DNA from: Prevotellamassilia sp.
GTDB lineage: Bacteria > Bacteroidota > Bacteroidia > Bacteroidales > Bacteroidaceae
Direction: 5' to 3'
Length of the DNA: 9,914 nt
Assembly (NCBI GenBank): GCA_018383375.1
Contig: JAHAWW010000192.1
Span: forward strand, 1-9,914
Part shown: positions 1-6,686 of the stretch, piece by piece
Position numbering within the stretch: position 1 is the stretch's first letter
Layout: every line of letters begins with the position of its first letter
Position numbers and translations under genes: made by a program
Notes under the pieces: model-generated
Seen by the model: the letters and a program-made list of their open reading frames with translations, nothing else
What the model was told of the DNA's origin: nothing
Database searches by the model: none

Positions 1-791
1 ACGCAGACCAACACCTGGCCGGTCAGTGCGGGGTTGTTGATGCGCATGTTGAATTCGAAGAGTTGGTTTTGTGTTTTTCCGCTCACACCTTTGCGGGTGA
101 GGTTCACGCCGTGGCCCATATCAATGACGTCGTCGACACAAGGCACTTCGATAACATGGGTCTCGTCGTTGACAAAATAAGCGTCGGCTTTGATGGCTGC
201 GGCCACTTTGTCAAAGTCGTAGCCCTCTTTGATTTCCACATAGACCATACGGCGGTGAATGCCGGTGCCGGTGGGGATGGTCATAGACAGGGCGGCTTTC
301 ACGCCTTCAACGGCTTTCACGGCCACGGTGTGTCCCATCGACATGCCCGGGCCAAAGTTGGTGTAGGTGATGCCTTTGGGTGCGATGGCTTGGAGCATGG
401 TGCGCACGATAGAGTCGCTGCCCGGGTCCCAGCCGGCCGAGATGATGCTCACAGCCCCTCCGGCCTTGGCGCTTTCGTTCAGACTGCGGCGCAAGTCTAC
501 GATTTTTGTGTGGATGTCAAAGCTGTCCACGGTGTTGATGCCGAGGGCCAATATTTCTTTGGCATATTTCTCCACGCTGCGTGTGGGCGTGCTGAGTATG
601 GCCACGTCGACGTCTTGCAGATTGCGGATGTCGTCGGTCACGGTGTAATCGGCCAGTTCGGCGGGAGCGTCTTTAGCACCTGCGCGGCGCACGATGCCGG
701 CCACCTCAAAATCAGGTGCGGCCTCAAGGGCTTGAAGCGTATAGCGGCCTATGTTGCCATAGCCCACAATGGCTGCTCTAATCTTTTTCAT
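1..791 (-). CDS. ddh: meso-diaminopimelate dehydrogenase, 3' end cut by window edge
   Basis: NADPH-dependent enzyme that makes meso-diaminopimelate directly from tetrahydrodipicolinate in one step, supplying lysine and peptidoglycan synthesis in the cytoplasm. Reading the minus strand from the ATG at 789-791 gives 263 residues with no stop before the window edge; the family is about 300 residues, so roughly the last 35-40 are missing. Residues 1-20 (MKKIRAAIVGYGNIGRYTLQ) form the Rossmann dinucleotide-binding turn GYGNIG (10-15). Other family-like blocks are STPT (67-70), SAGWDPGSDS (118-127) and NFGPGMSMGH (145-154). I recognise this as the Bacteroidota Ddh type. A promoter box lies about 45 nt upstream, and the upstream neighbour ends at 934 on the same strand, so ddh probably has its own transcript. 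Identity is confident; the C-terminus cannot be seen. Confidence 0.93.
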   Translation of the reverse strand, partial: MKKIRAAIVGYGNIGRYTLQALEAAPDFEVAGIVRRAGAKDAPAELADYTVTDDIRNLQDVDVAILSTPTRSVEKYAKEILALGINTVDSFDIHTKIVDLRRSLNESAKAGGAVSIISAGWDPGSDSIVRTMLQAIAPKGITYTNFGPGMSMGHTVAVKAVEGVKAALSMTIPTGTGIHRRMVYVEIKEGYDFDKVAAAIKADAYFVNDETHVIEVPCVDDVIDMGHGVNLTRKGVSGKTQNQLFEFNMRINNPALTGQVLVC

Positions 792-835
792 ACGGTTGTG
801 TTTGGATTTGAAAGTGATAGTTGTTGATTCTGTGG

Positions 836-843
836 CAAAAATA
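836..843 (-). promoter_or_regulatory. Bacteroidota -7 promoter box for ddh
   Basis: On the minus strand this reads TATTTTTG, matching the Bacteroidota sigma-ABfr -7 consensus TAnnTTTG. Transcription would start near 829 and give a leader of about 38 nt before the ddh ATG at 791. A TTTG occurs upstream but only 12 nt away, closer than the usual 19-21 nt, so the -33 element is weak or absent. The 142-nt gap to the upstream gene is AT-rich, as expected for a promoter region. No convincing terminator for the upstream gene is visible there. Confidence 0.5.
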
Positions 844-933
844 CAAATTTTCCGACAAAAGGTTAGTAAAATGGCATATTTATAGACAAATGTGGCTTTT
901 GTTTTGGTGATTATGGCTTTTTGCCGAATGGGT

Positions 934-3666
934 TTATCTGCCGCTCACCGGTCGGCCGTCCGGGGTGAGTCCTTCGGCAGTGATATACAGGCTCCGACAG
1001 GTAGAGTTGTTGCTGAACTCCAGTTCGGCTCGGCCGTCGGCGTCGAGTGTCACTTCGCCGGCCCAAAAGAGTGTGCGGCGGAAGTCGCGTTGGCGGGCCT
1101 GTTGCCTGTAGTTGGGGCTCTCATACGTCTGCCGTTTTTGGTAAGCCTTATAGTTGGTGGTGCGCGTCCCTTTGGTTTTTACGGGTAGCGAAAGGTTTTC
1201 ATAGGCAAACACAAAGAAGGGGTCGAGATGGGCAATGGCGCCACGCTCTTTGGGGGCGATGTAGCGTGTCTCGTTGTGGTTGAGACTGACGTAAACCTCC
1301 CTATACAAGTCAATCTCATTACCCAGTGCGGTGTTAAGTCCGGTGCTGTCGCCATATTCATCGGCCCCATAGGCTTTCATTTGTCCGCCGTCCGGTCCGC
1401 CGTTTGCTTGAGCCGCCGCCTCGCTTGTCAGTGTTGTGCGCTCATTGGCGGCCGTCACCGGTTCGGTGTGGATTATGGTGCCATAATCACCATTGCCATC
1501 GAGCCGCAGCGTGGCGGCCGAGGGCAGTGTGAAGTCAGCATATTGTGCTTCGCCCACCACCCAGCCTATGGGCCGTCTGCGTATCTGGTATTCGTGGGCA
1601 AAGGCCTTTTTGTCGAGCAACCATTGTTCGAGGCTTGGCACCGGCAGTCCTTGGTCCAAATAATAGTCGGCCTCAGTCGCCATATCGTAGTGGTATTGCG
1701 ACTTTTTGTCGGCCGTCTGTCTTGACACCTCCCAGGCGCGTCGTGGACTTTTCAGCTTAAACGGGTTGCGTTTGGTTGTCACCACGGCCGTGCCCAGTTG
1801 TGTGCTGCCATCGTTCACCTGCAAGGCCTCCTCATAGTCTTTAGTGACGGTGTCGAAGGTGTGTAGTCGGCCTTCGGGTTGTGTGAGTAGGGTTTCGCCC
1901 GGCGCGTAGTTTTTGCTATCGGGCGAAAAGCGCCGGTTGATGGTGACCCGATAGTCTTGCAGTTTGTCTTCTCTTTTGGTCGAAAGCATCAGAGTCCAGT
2001 CGCCTTGGCAGTCGGGCAGTTCGAAGGCATAATACCCCAGGCTGTCGGTCTCAAACTCTCCGCGCATCACCTCGCCACGGTCGTTATAGAGCGTGGCTTT
2101 CAGTTCCAGTTGTCCCACGTCGGCCGCCTGAGCCTTTTTCTTTTTTGAGGCAAAGAGACCGTTGCCCCAGAGTTGGCGTGGCAACACGCGTCCGTCGAGA
2201 TAAAGATGGTCTTCGATGGGTTGGCGTTTTTCAAATGGTGCTTTGCCGGCCATCATTGTCCAGTCGTAGCGTCGCCAACCCTGCACCATCATCAAGAGGT
2301 CGATGTTAAGCCGATGAGTCTCGTCTTGGCTTTCGAGATAATAGTCGGGCCGTGCCACATAGCCTTTCAAGTCGCTGGTGAGCAGCAGCCAGGCTGCCAG
2401 CGAACTTGGTGTGCCGTTGGTGGTAGCGTCGGCGTCGGTCACGGCCACCGACAGTTGGCTGCCGGGTTCACCGTGTAGCCGGAGCGTCATGTTTTTATAG
2501 GGCGCAATGGTTTTGTCGGCAAAGGCCATGGTGAGTGGGCTTGTGGCTGCGAGGCTGTCGGGATGGACAAAAAACAGGCGTTCGGCCCACACGTGCCCTT
2601 CAGTGTCGAAGAGGGTGAGTTGGTGAATGCCTGCTTCCAGTTGGTCGGTGTCGAAATCAATTTCCATCCATTCGTTGTCCAGTCTCAGCGTGTCAAAATA
2701 GATGACGCGGCCGTTGTGCATCCGTGTCAGACCCATCAGCACGCCTTGCAGAGCCCCACCGGTCGCCATCCGTATGGCCACCACCTGCGGCCGGCTTGTG
2801 TCCACATTCATCACACACCCCTCGTCTTCGGCCTCGGGCAAGGCGAAACGGTGGTGGCGTCCGGCGATGTCGAGTTCCAGCAGTGCCGCTTGGGGGCCGG
2901 GCACATAGTCAAACACCCCTCTTCCTTCGTGTCGTGTGGCCACTGTGGCCAACTGTTGACCCTCAGCTCCCGTCAGCCGTCCCTCGGCATGTGTGATGAC
3001 AGAGTCTTCACAAAACACCTCAAAGGCCACGCGTGTGGGCAAACCTTTGACCAAATGGCCGCCTTCGGGATAAAACCTCACCTGTGGTTTTGCCTCCGTG
3101 TCCAAATTGACCAAGCGGCGTGAGCGCACACTGTCGGCTTGGCGTGTCGCTTCAGAGCGTGAGTTGACGAAGGCCTGCGTGATGTGCAGGTTGTCGTAGT
3201 CGCCCTCGTTTTCAGGTTGTGCAAAGATGGGAATGACGCGCGAAAACACCCCTTCGGTGTCCCAGTTGGTCATATATCGGGTATAGGCTCTCAGTTCATA
3301 AAACCCGTCGGCCCGGAGGTGGTCCAGCGAGATTTGTCCGCCGCCTCGTCCGTTTTCAATTTTAATTTTGTGTGTTTGGGCCACCTCGCCGAATGGGTCT
3401 ACCAGTTCCACGTAGAGCACACTACTAATGTCGGTCGGTGCGGCCTTGTCGGCTCGGAGCACGTAAGCCTCAAACCATAATGTCTCACCGATGAAATAGC
3501 CGGTGTTGTCGGTGTGGACAAACACTTTCTCTTGTGGGAAAAGGTGGTTGAATGTGGCCACGTTGCTCACGAATTGTTTCAAGCGCCCGAGTGCGTTGTC
3601 GGTTTGTCCGTGCAGTGTGAGAGAGAGCACGAGTCCGATGACCGTCAGAGCGTATATTCTTTTCAT
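934..3666 (-). CDS. large exported protein with N-terminal MG2 (macroglobulin-like) domain
   Basis: A 910-residue protein of a Bacteroidota family of exported MG2-domain proteins, often annotated as TonB-dependent-receptor-like or hypothetical. I chose the ATG at 3664-3666 because it begins a clear signal peptide: MKR, then a hydrophobic core at about residues 4-19, with cleavage likely near LHG-Q (20/21). The open frame continues 22 codons upstream, but that stretch would bury the signal and runs into the repeat. Residues 44-150 (PQEKVFVHTDNTGYFIGE onward) are MG2-like. YPEGGHLVKGLP (199-210) and DLLMMVQGWRRYDW (456-469) are blocks I know from this family. Residues 487-575 resemble a carboxypeptidase-regulatory beta sandwich. 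The end (866-906) is the usual FWAGEVTLDADGRAE-type closing module. I see no convincing TonB plug motif in the poorly conserved 620-780 region and no beta-barrel. Role unknown; probably periplasmic or outer-membrane associated. Confidence 0.85.
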   Translation of the reverse strand: MKRIYALTVIGLVLSLTLHGQTDNALGRLKQFVSNVATFNHLFPQEKVFVHTDNTGYFIGETLWFEAYVLRADKAAPTDISSVLYVELVDPFGEVAQTHKIKIENGRGGGQISLDHLRADGFYELRAYTRYMTNWDTEGVFSRVIPIFAQPENEGDYDNLHITQAFVNSRSEATRQADSVRSRRLVNLDTEAKPQVRFYPEGGHLVKGLPTRVAFEVFCEDSVITHAEGRLTGAEGQQLATVATRHEGRGVFDYVPGPQAALLELDIAGRHHRFALPEAEDEGCVMNVDTSRPQVVAIRMATGGALQGVLMGLTRMHNGRVIYFDTLRLDNEWMEIDFDTDQLEAGIHQLTLFDTEGHVWAERLFFVHPDSLAATSPLTMAFADKTIAPYKNMTLRLHGEPGSQLSVAVTDADATTNGTPSSLAAWLLLTSDLKGYVARPDYYLESQDETHRLNIDLLMMVQGWRRYDWTMMAGKAPFEKRQPIEDHLYLDGRVLPRQLWGNGLFASKKKKAQAADVGQLELKATLYNDRGEVMRGEFETDSLGYYAFELPDCQGDWTLMLSTKREDKLQDYRVTINRRFSPDSKNYAPGETLLTQPEGRLHTFDTVTKDYEEALQVNDGSTQLGTAVVTTKRNPFKLKSPRRAWEVSRQTADKKSQYHYDMATEADYYLDQGLPVPSLEQWLLDKKAFAHEYQIRRRPIGWVVGEAQYADFTLPSAATLRLDGNGDYGTIIHTEPVTAANERTTLTSEAAAQANGGPDGGQMKAYGADEYGDSTGLNTALGNEIDLYREVYVSLNHNETRYIAPKERGAIAHLDPFFVFAYENLSLPVKTKGTRTTNYKAYQKRQTYESPNYRQQARQRDFRRTLFWAGEVTLDADGRAELEFSNNSTCRSLYITAEGLTPDGRPVSGR

Positions 3667-3692
3667 AAAAGGTGCAATGTTTTTGTGTGTTG

Positions 3693-3700
3693 CAAAGATA
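3693..3700 (-). promoter_or_regulatory. -7 promoter box in repeat copy 1
   Basis: Minus-strand TATCTTTG, an exact TAnnTTTG match, preceded directly by TTGCAC. Transcription would start near 3686, giving a leader of about 20 nt before the ATG of the 910-residue protein at 3666. No TTTG lies at the ideal -33 spacing; a TTG is present 14 nt upstream of the box. The position makes it the best candidate promoter of that gene. Confidence 0.5.
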
Positions 3701-3757
3701 GTGCAAGGTGAGTGCAATGAAGCTTGTTTCAATTGCCGAACCGCCGCCTATCTTATG

Positions 3758-3765
3758 CAAAGATA
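3758..3765 (-). promoter_or_regulatory. -7 promoter box in repeat copy 2
   Basis: The same minus-strand TATCTTTG as in copy 1, 65 nt further upstream. Transcripts from here would carry the whole of copy 1 as leader. It could be a second tandem promoter or a silent copy made by repeat expansion. Confidence 0.35.
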
Positions 3766-3822
3766 GTGCAAGGTGAGCGCAATGAAGCTTGTTTCGATTG
3801 CCGAGCCGCCGCCTATCTTATG

Positions 3823-3830
3823 CAAAGATA
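3823..3830 (-). promoter_or_regulatory. -7 promoter box in partial repeat copy 3
   Basis: Third minus-strand TATCTTTG, at the edge of the repeat. Its upstream side is unique sequence rather than repeat. Transcripts starting here would include both full repeat copies in their leader. Confidence 0.35.
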
Positions 3831-4057
3831 GTGCAAGGTGAGAGAAAAGGGTGGGAGAGAAGAGCCAAAAAAGAGAGAGGCGCGTGTTGGCAAATTGGAA
3901 TGTACAAAAAGAGGGATTGAGCGTGACAAAAAACCTTTGAGAAAGTTCCGGTTGCCCTTTCCGTCCGCGTCAAAGGGTGATTTTTCGTCTGAAAAACCGT
4001 CTGTTTCGCCCAACATGGCTCGCCGCAAATGCGCGCATAAGGCCGCGAGCTGCAGGA

Positions 4058-4083
4058 ATAAGGACAGAAATCTCTGTCCTTAT
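4058..4083. other. perfect 11-bp inverted repeat (hairpin)
   Basis: ATAAGGACAGA at 4058-4068 and its exact complement TCTGTCCTTAT at 4073-4083, with a 4-nt loop AATC. There is no T-run on either side, so it does not look like a simple intrinsic terminator. It could be an RNA hairpin in a leader or small RNA, or a dyad operator site. It lies 26 nt from the minus-strand terminator at 4109-4130. Confidence 0.8.
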
Positions 4084-4108
4084 GACCGTAAGGCACTGAA
4101 AGCCAATG

Positions 4109-4130
4109 AAAAAGGCCCCGTTAAGGGCCT
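4109..4130 (-). terminator. intrinsic terminator on the minus strand
   Basis: On the minus strand: AGGCCC (4125-4130), loop TTAACG, GGGCCT (4113-4118), then a run of five T's formed by the complement of 4109-4113. The stem is short but GC-rich. On the plus strand the stem is followed by CCTCCTCC, so only minus-strand transcripts would stop. The only minus-strand promoter-like box nearby is at 4149-4156, so this would end an RNA of only about 34 nt. Confidence 0.6.
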
Positions 4131-4148
4131 CCTCCTCTATGGTTACTC

Positions 4149-4156
4149 CAAAGATA
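4149..4156 (-). promoter_or_regulatory. minus-strand -7 promoter-like box
   Basis: Minus-strand TATCTTTG, the same octamer as in the 65-bp repeats. TTG triplets lie 14 and 17 nt upstream, near but not at the usual 19-21 nt. Transcription would start near 4142 and meet the terminator at 4109-4130 almost at once. It may drive a tiny RNA or an attenuated long leader for the 910-residue protein gene. Confidence 0.35.
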
Positions 4157-4393
4157 AGGCGAAAACCTGTCAACAAAAAAGACAAAAGGCACGGAGAGAT
4201 GTGGATGGTACACAACCGGTTGCGTCTTGCCGTTTAATGATGCCGTATGTGAGCGACCCTGCAAGGCGGTGTGTCATAATAGCCCCAGACCCATCACTCT
4301 TTCACTTTCAACCTTCAATATCGCCCTTTTGAGGCGAGTCTTTCTCGTTCAATCTGCCTCAATCGTTATAAGTCGCTAAAAAAGCGGTTGCGG

Positions 4394-4425
4394 TTTGCTC
4401 CATTCTCGATAAAGTCATAACTTTG
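4394..4425 (+). promoter_or_regulatory. metK promoter (-33 TTTG, -7 TAACTTTG)
   Basis: TTTG at 4394-4397, exactly 20 nt of spacer, then TAACTTTG at 4418-4425. Both elements and the spacing match the Bacteroidota consensus TTTG-N19-21-TAnnTTTG. This is the best promoter in the window. Transcription would begin near 4432-4434, about ten nt before the riboswitch-like fold, giving a metK leader of about 195 nt. Confidence 0.75.
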
Positions 4426-4441
4426 CAGGCGTAAAGACAGA

Positions 4442-4498
4442 CGAGGATAGATTTGGCTGCTTGCAACCTCATAAAAACAATGCTAAAACGTGTAGGCC
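4442..4498 (+). ncRNA. SAM-II-like riboswitch aptamer in the metK leader
   Basis: The ordered conserved blocks of the SAM-II (metA/SAM-alpha) class are present. P1 is GAGG (4443-4446) with CCTC (4467-4470). The loop holds GATTTG (4450-4455) and GCTTGCA (4459-4465). After P1 comes an A-rich linker (TAAAAACAA, 4472-4480) and then GCTAAAA (4482-4488). Loop and linker lengths are within a base or so of the SAM-II sequences I remember. A pseudoknot helix is possible between loop GGCTGC (4455-4460) and GTAG-G-CC (4492-4498) with one bulged G. The gene downstream makes S-adenosylmethionine, the ligand of this class, so feedback repression is the expected logic. Two or so extra bases between P1 and GATTTG are the main departure. 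The assignment is from memory of the class, without a covariance search. Confidence 0.72.
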
Positions 4499-4567
4499 AT
4501 GGGATGTTGAGTCCCTTTTGTGCCGCCTTGCACTGCAATGTCGCCCGACAGCCCATCTTGATACGTT

Positions 4568-4602
4568 CTGCTTCCGTCCGCCAAGGCGAAAGCAGTTTTT
4601 TT
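4568..4602 (+). terminator. leader terminator before metK (possible riboswitch expression platform)
   Basis: CTGCTT (4568-4573) pairs with AAGCAG (4590-4595). Within the loop, CGC/GCG (4579-4581 and 4586-4588) can add a short inner stem. The hairpin is followed at once by seven T's (4596-4602). It ends 27 nt before the metK ATG and lies downstream of the promoter and the SAM-II-like fold, so it can only act on the metK transcript. The outer stem is only 6 bp with an imperfect inner part, so terminator strength is uncertain. Confidence 0.55.
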
Positions 4603-4629
4603 ATTCATTCATCCTTAACAAACAACGTA

Positions 4630-5925
4630 ATGGGATACTTATTTACATCCGAATCGGTGTCGGAAGGACACCCCGACAAGGTGGCAGACCAAATCTCTGA
4701 CGCCGTGCTTGACGAGTTGCTGGCTCAAGACCCCGACTCAAAAGTAGCTTGCGAAACGCTCGTGACCACCGGACAGGTGATCATTGCCGGAGAAGTAAAA
4801 TCAGACGCCTTTGTAGACCTGCAAGATGTGGCCCGACGCACCATCAACCGCATTGGCTACAACAAAGCCGCCTATAAGTTTGACGCCGAAAGTTGTGGCG
4901 TGCTCAGTGCCATTCATGAGCAGAGCGGCGACATCAACCGCGGCGTGGAGCGCACCGACCCCGACGCTCAGGGCGCCGGCGACCAGGGCATGATGTTTGG
5001 CTATGCCACCAACGAGACCAATACCTACATGCCGCTGTCGCTCTCGCTGGCACAAGACATCATGGTGGTGCTGGCCGAGATACGCCGCGAAGGCCGACAA
5101 ATGACCTATCTGCGCCCCGACGCCAAAAGCCAGGTGACCGTGGAATATGACGACGAAGGCCACCCCGTGCGCATTGACACCATCGTCGTTTCCACCCAAC
5201 ACGACGAATTTATCTCTGCAGAGCAGGCCGGCAGCCAAGAAAAAGCCGACGAACAAATGCTCGACCAAATACGCCGTGACGTCATCGACATCCTCATCCC
5301 CCGAGTGATCGACGAGCGCGTAGCCACACCCGAAATCAAAGCCCTCTTCAAGCAGGGCACAATCAACTATTTCGTCAACCCCACAGGCAAGTTTGTCATT
5401 GGAGGCCCTCACGGCGACACTGGTCTGACCGGCCGCAAAATCATTGTCGACACCTACGGCGGCAAGGGCGCACACGGCGGCGGTGCCTTCTCGGGCAAAG
5501 ACCCCTCTAAGGTGGACCGCTCGGCTGCCTATGCAGCTCGCCATATCGCCAAAAATATGGTGGCTGCCGGCGTGGCCGACGAGATGCTCGTGCAACTGAG
5601 CTATGCCATCGGTGTGGCCGAACCCATTTCAATCTATGTCGACACCTACGGCAAAAGCCACGTAGCCCTGACCGACGGCGAAATAGCCCGTCGCATCAGC
5701 CGTCTCTTCGACCTGCGCCCCAAAGCCATCGAGCGCAGCCTCAAACTTCGTGCACCCATCTATGAAGAGACCGCAGCCTATGGCCACATGGGACGCACAC
5801 CCCGAACCGTGGTCAAAACCTTTACCGGACGAGGCAACGAGCCCAAAACCATTGAGGTGGAACTCTTCACTTGGGAAAAACTCGATTGCGTCAATATGAT
5901 TAAACAGGAATTTGGCTTGAATTGA
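4630..5925 (+). CDS. metK: S-adenosylmethionine synthetase
   Basis: Cytoplasmic enzyme that joins ATP and L-methionine into S-adenosylmethionine, releasing phosphate and diphosphate. The start ATG at 4630 gives 431 residues beginning MGYLFTSESVSEGHPDKVAD, the typical MetK start with HPDK (14-17). Upstream in-frame codons back to 4453 lie inside the riboswitch and terminator and are not coding. Signatures present: GAGDQG (115-120), GGPHGDTGLTGRK (258-270) and the phosphate-binding GGGAFSGKD (283-291). E. coli MetK has 384 residues; about 430 is usual in Bacteroidota, with the extra residues mostly in the middle region around 140-245. It has its own promoter and a SAM-II-like leader, so it is probably repressed by its own product. 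The next gene starts 140 nt downstream. Confidence 0.97.
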   Translation: MGYLFTSESVSEGHPDKVADQISDAVLDELLAQDPDSKVACETLVTTGQVIIAGEVKSDAFVDLQDVARRTINRIGYNKAAYKFDAESCGVLSAIHEQSGDINRGVERTDPDAQGAGDQGMMFGYATNETNTYMPLSLSLAQDIMVVLAEIRREGRQMTYLRPDAKSQVTVEYDDEGHPVRIDTIVVSTQHDEFISAEQAGSQEKADEQMLDQIRRDVIDILIPRVIDERVATPEIKALFKQGTINYFVNPTGKFVIGGPHGDTGLTGRKIIVDTYGGKGAHGGGAFSGKDPSKVDRSAAYAARHIAKNMVAAGVADEMLVQLSYAIGVAEPISIYVDTYGKSHVALTDGEIARRISRLFDLRPKAIERSLKLRAPIYEETAAYGHMGRTPRTVVKTFTGRGNEPKTIEVELFTWEKLDCVNMIKQEFGLN

Positions 5926-6065
5926 TGGGTCGCTCCTAAGTAGCCCTCCTCCGTGGTCGCATCGTCGCAGGCCTTACAGGCAACGGGCGGTGCAACTGCG
6001 TTTCAACACCCAACGCAGGCGGCTCAGCAGCCCTTGCGACAACTTGCCGTCTTTAACCCTCTTAT
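5926..6065 (+). other. gap between metK and the LOG gene, with a hairpin
   Basis: This 140-nt gap has no ORF of note. It contains a 7-bp stem CTGCGTT (5996-6002) with AACGCAG (6012-6018) and a 9-nt loop. No T-run follows, so it is a poor intrinsic terminator. I see no TAnnTTTG promoter box here, so the LOG gene may be read through from metK. Confidence 0.4.
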
Positions 6066-6647
6066 ATGACCATTACCATCTATGGCGCCTCGAGCGGCTT
6101 GGTGCCGGCCTCTTGTGTGGAGGCGGCAGCCGGCCTCGGACAGTTGTTGGCCCGGGCCGGCCATGTGCTGGTCAACGGCGCCGGCCGTACCGGACTGATG
6201 GGAGCCGCCACCGACGCTTGCCTGGCTGCCGGTGGCGAGGCCATCGGCGTCATTCCACAGTTCATGATAGACCAGGGCTGGCAACACCAAGGCATGACAC
6301 GCCTCATTGTCACCCCCGACATGCACACCCGCAAAGAGACCATGGCCAATATGTCGGACGCCTGCATTGCCCTGCCGGGCGGCGTGGGCACGCTTGAAGA
6401 ACTGCTCGAGATAATTACTTGGAAACAGCTCGGCCTCTACCTCAAACCCATCGTCGTGCTCAACACCGACGGCTATTTCGACCCTCTGCTCGCACAGTTG
6501 CAAAAGGCCGTCGACTTGCAGTTTATGCGCGAAAGCCACAAGGCCATTTGGCAGGTGGCCGCTACGCCCGAACAGGCCCTCCGTCTGGCCGAGACCACAC
6601 CACTATGGGATGCCTCGGTGCGCAAATTTGCCGCTTTGGGCCATTGA
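6066..6647 (+). CDS. LOG family protein (nucleoside 5'-monophosphate phosphoribohydrolase)
   Basis: A 193-residue cytoplasmic protein of the LOG / TIGR00730 family. Characterised members split the N-glycosidic bond of cytokinin riboside 5'-monophosphates, and bacterial ones can act on AMP-type nucleotides. It has the full core: NGAGRTGLMG (38-47, in the place of the plant GGGxxGLMG), the MHTRK block (86-90) and PGGVGTLEE (104-112), the nucleotide-binding and catalytic signature. Length is normal. The NGAG variant is, as I recall, the usual form in a Bacteroidota branch. The start ATG at 6066 begins a standard MTITIYGASS strand. Its substrate in this organism is not known; context (metK before, DUF4271 39 nt after) does not decide it. 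Confidence 0.92.
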   Translation: MTITIYGASSGLVPASCVEAAAGLGQLLARAGHVLVNGAGRTGLMGAATDACLAAGGEAIGVIPQFMIDQGWQHQGMTRLIVTPDMHTRKETMANMSDACIALPGGVGTLEELLEIITWKQLGLYLKPIVVLNTDGYFDPLLAQLQKAVDLQFMRESHKAIWQVAATPEQALRLAETTPLWDASVRKFAALGH

Positions 6648-6686
6648 GCGCCACTCCCCCCAAGACCATATCTATCTGTCATCGCT

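Larger units (their letters stand above)
3691..3842. repeat. 65-bp tandem repeat, two full copies and one partial
   Basis: Copy 1 is 3691-3755, copy 2 is 3756-3820 and a partial third (22 bp) is 3821-3842. The period is exactly 65 bp. Copies 1 and 2 differ at only three positions, all transitions (T/C at unit position 23, A/G at 41, A/G at 50). Each unit begins TGCAAAGATAGTGCAAGGTG and ends CCGCCGCCTATCTTA. At both copy junctions this makes an inverted repeat TATCTT-ATGCA-AAGATA (3749-3765 and 3814-3830). I recall similar promoter-bearing short repeats scattered in Bacteroidales genomes, but cannot confirm it here. There are no spacers, so this is not a CRISPR array. Confidence 0.95.
3843..4417. 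other. non-coding intergenic stretch between divergent genes
   Basis: About 575 nt without a credible gene, between the repeat array and the metK promoter. Open frames here (for example GTG 3838 to 4332 on the plus strand, and 3970-4215 on the minus) have no recognisable domain and run across repeats and hairpins. The left half (3843-4000) is purine-rich on the plus strand. The stretch holds the hairpins at 4058-4083 and 4109-4130, a minus-strand promoter-like box at 4149-4156 and a small stem TCGCC/GGCGA at 4321-4337. I see no tRNA fold and no RNA family I can name in it. Confidence 0.7.

Noticed and set aside
63..827. 254-codon open frame on the plus strand
   Set aside because: It is the antisense shadow of ddh; its product is rich in His, Gly and Val with no domain, while the minus strand encodes a recognisable enzyme.
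3667..3732. 22-codon N-terminal extension of the 910-residue protein
   Set aside because: It would place a non-signal stretch before a clear signal peptide and overlaps repeat copy 1 and its promoter box.
3691..3842. CRISPR array
   Set aside because: The repeats are directly adjacent with no spacers, and no cas gene is present.
3838..4332. 164-codon plus-strand frame starting with GTG
   Set aside because: It starts in the partial repeat, runs through two hairpins and a terminator stem, is highly basic and resembles no known protein.
4321..4386. Terminator or RNA structure from TCGCC/GGCGA and CGCT/AGCG stems
   Set aside because: Stems of 4-5 bp without a T-run on the right side; expected by chance in this length.
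4453..4629. 59-codon N-terminal extension of metK
   Set aside because: It begins inside the riboswitch-like fold and crosses the leader terminator; MetK proteins start at the MGYLFTSESVSEGHPDK block.
4801..5595. 264-codon minus-strand frame inside metK
   Set aside because: Shadow of metK; composition (Ala, Val, Gly, His) is typical of an antisense frame of a GC-rich gene.
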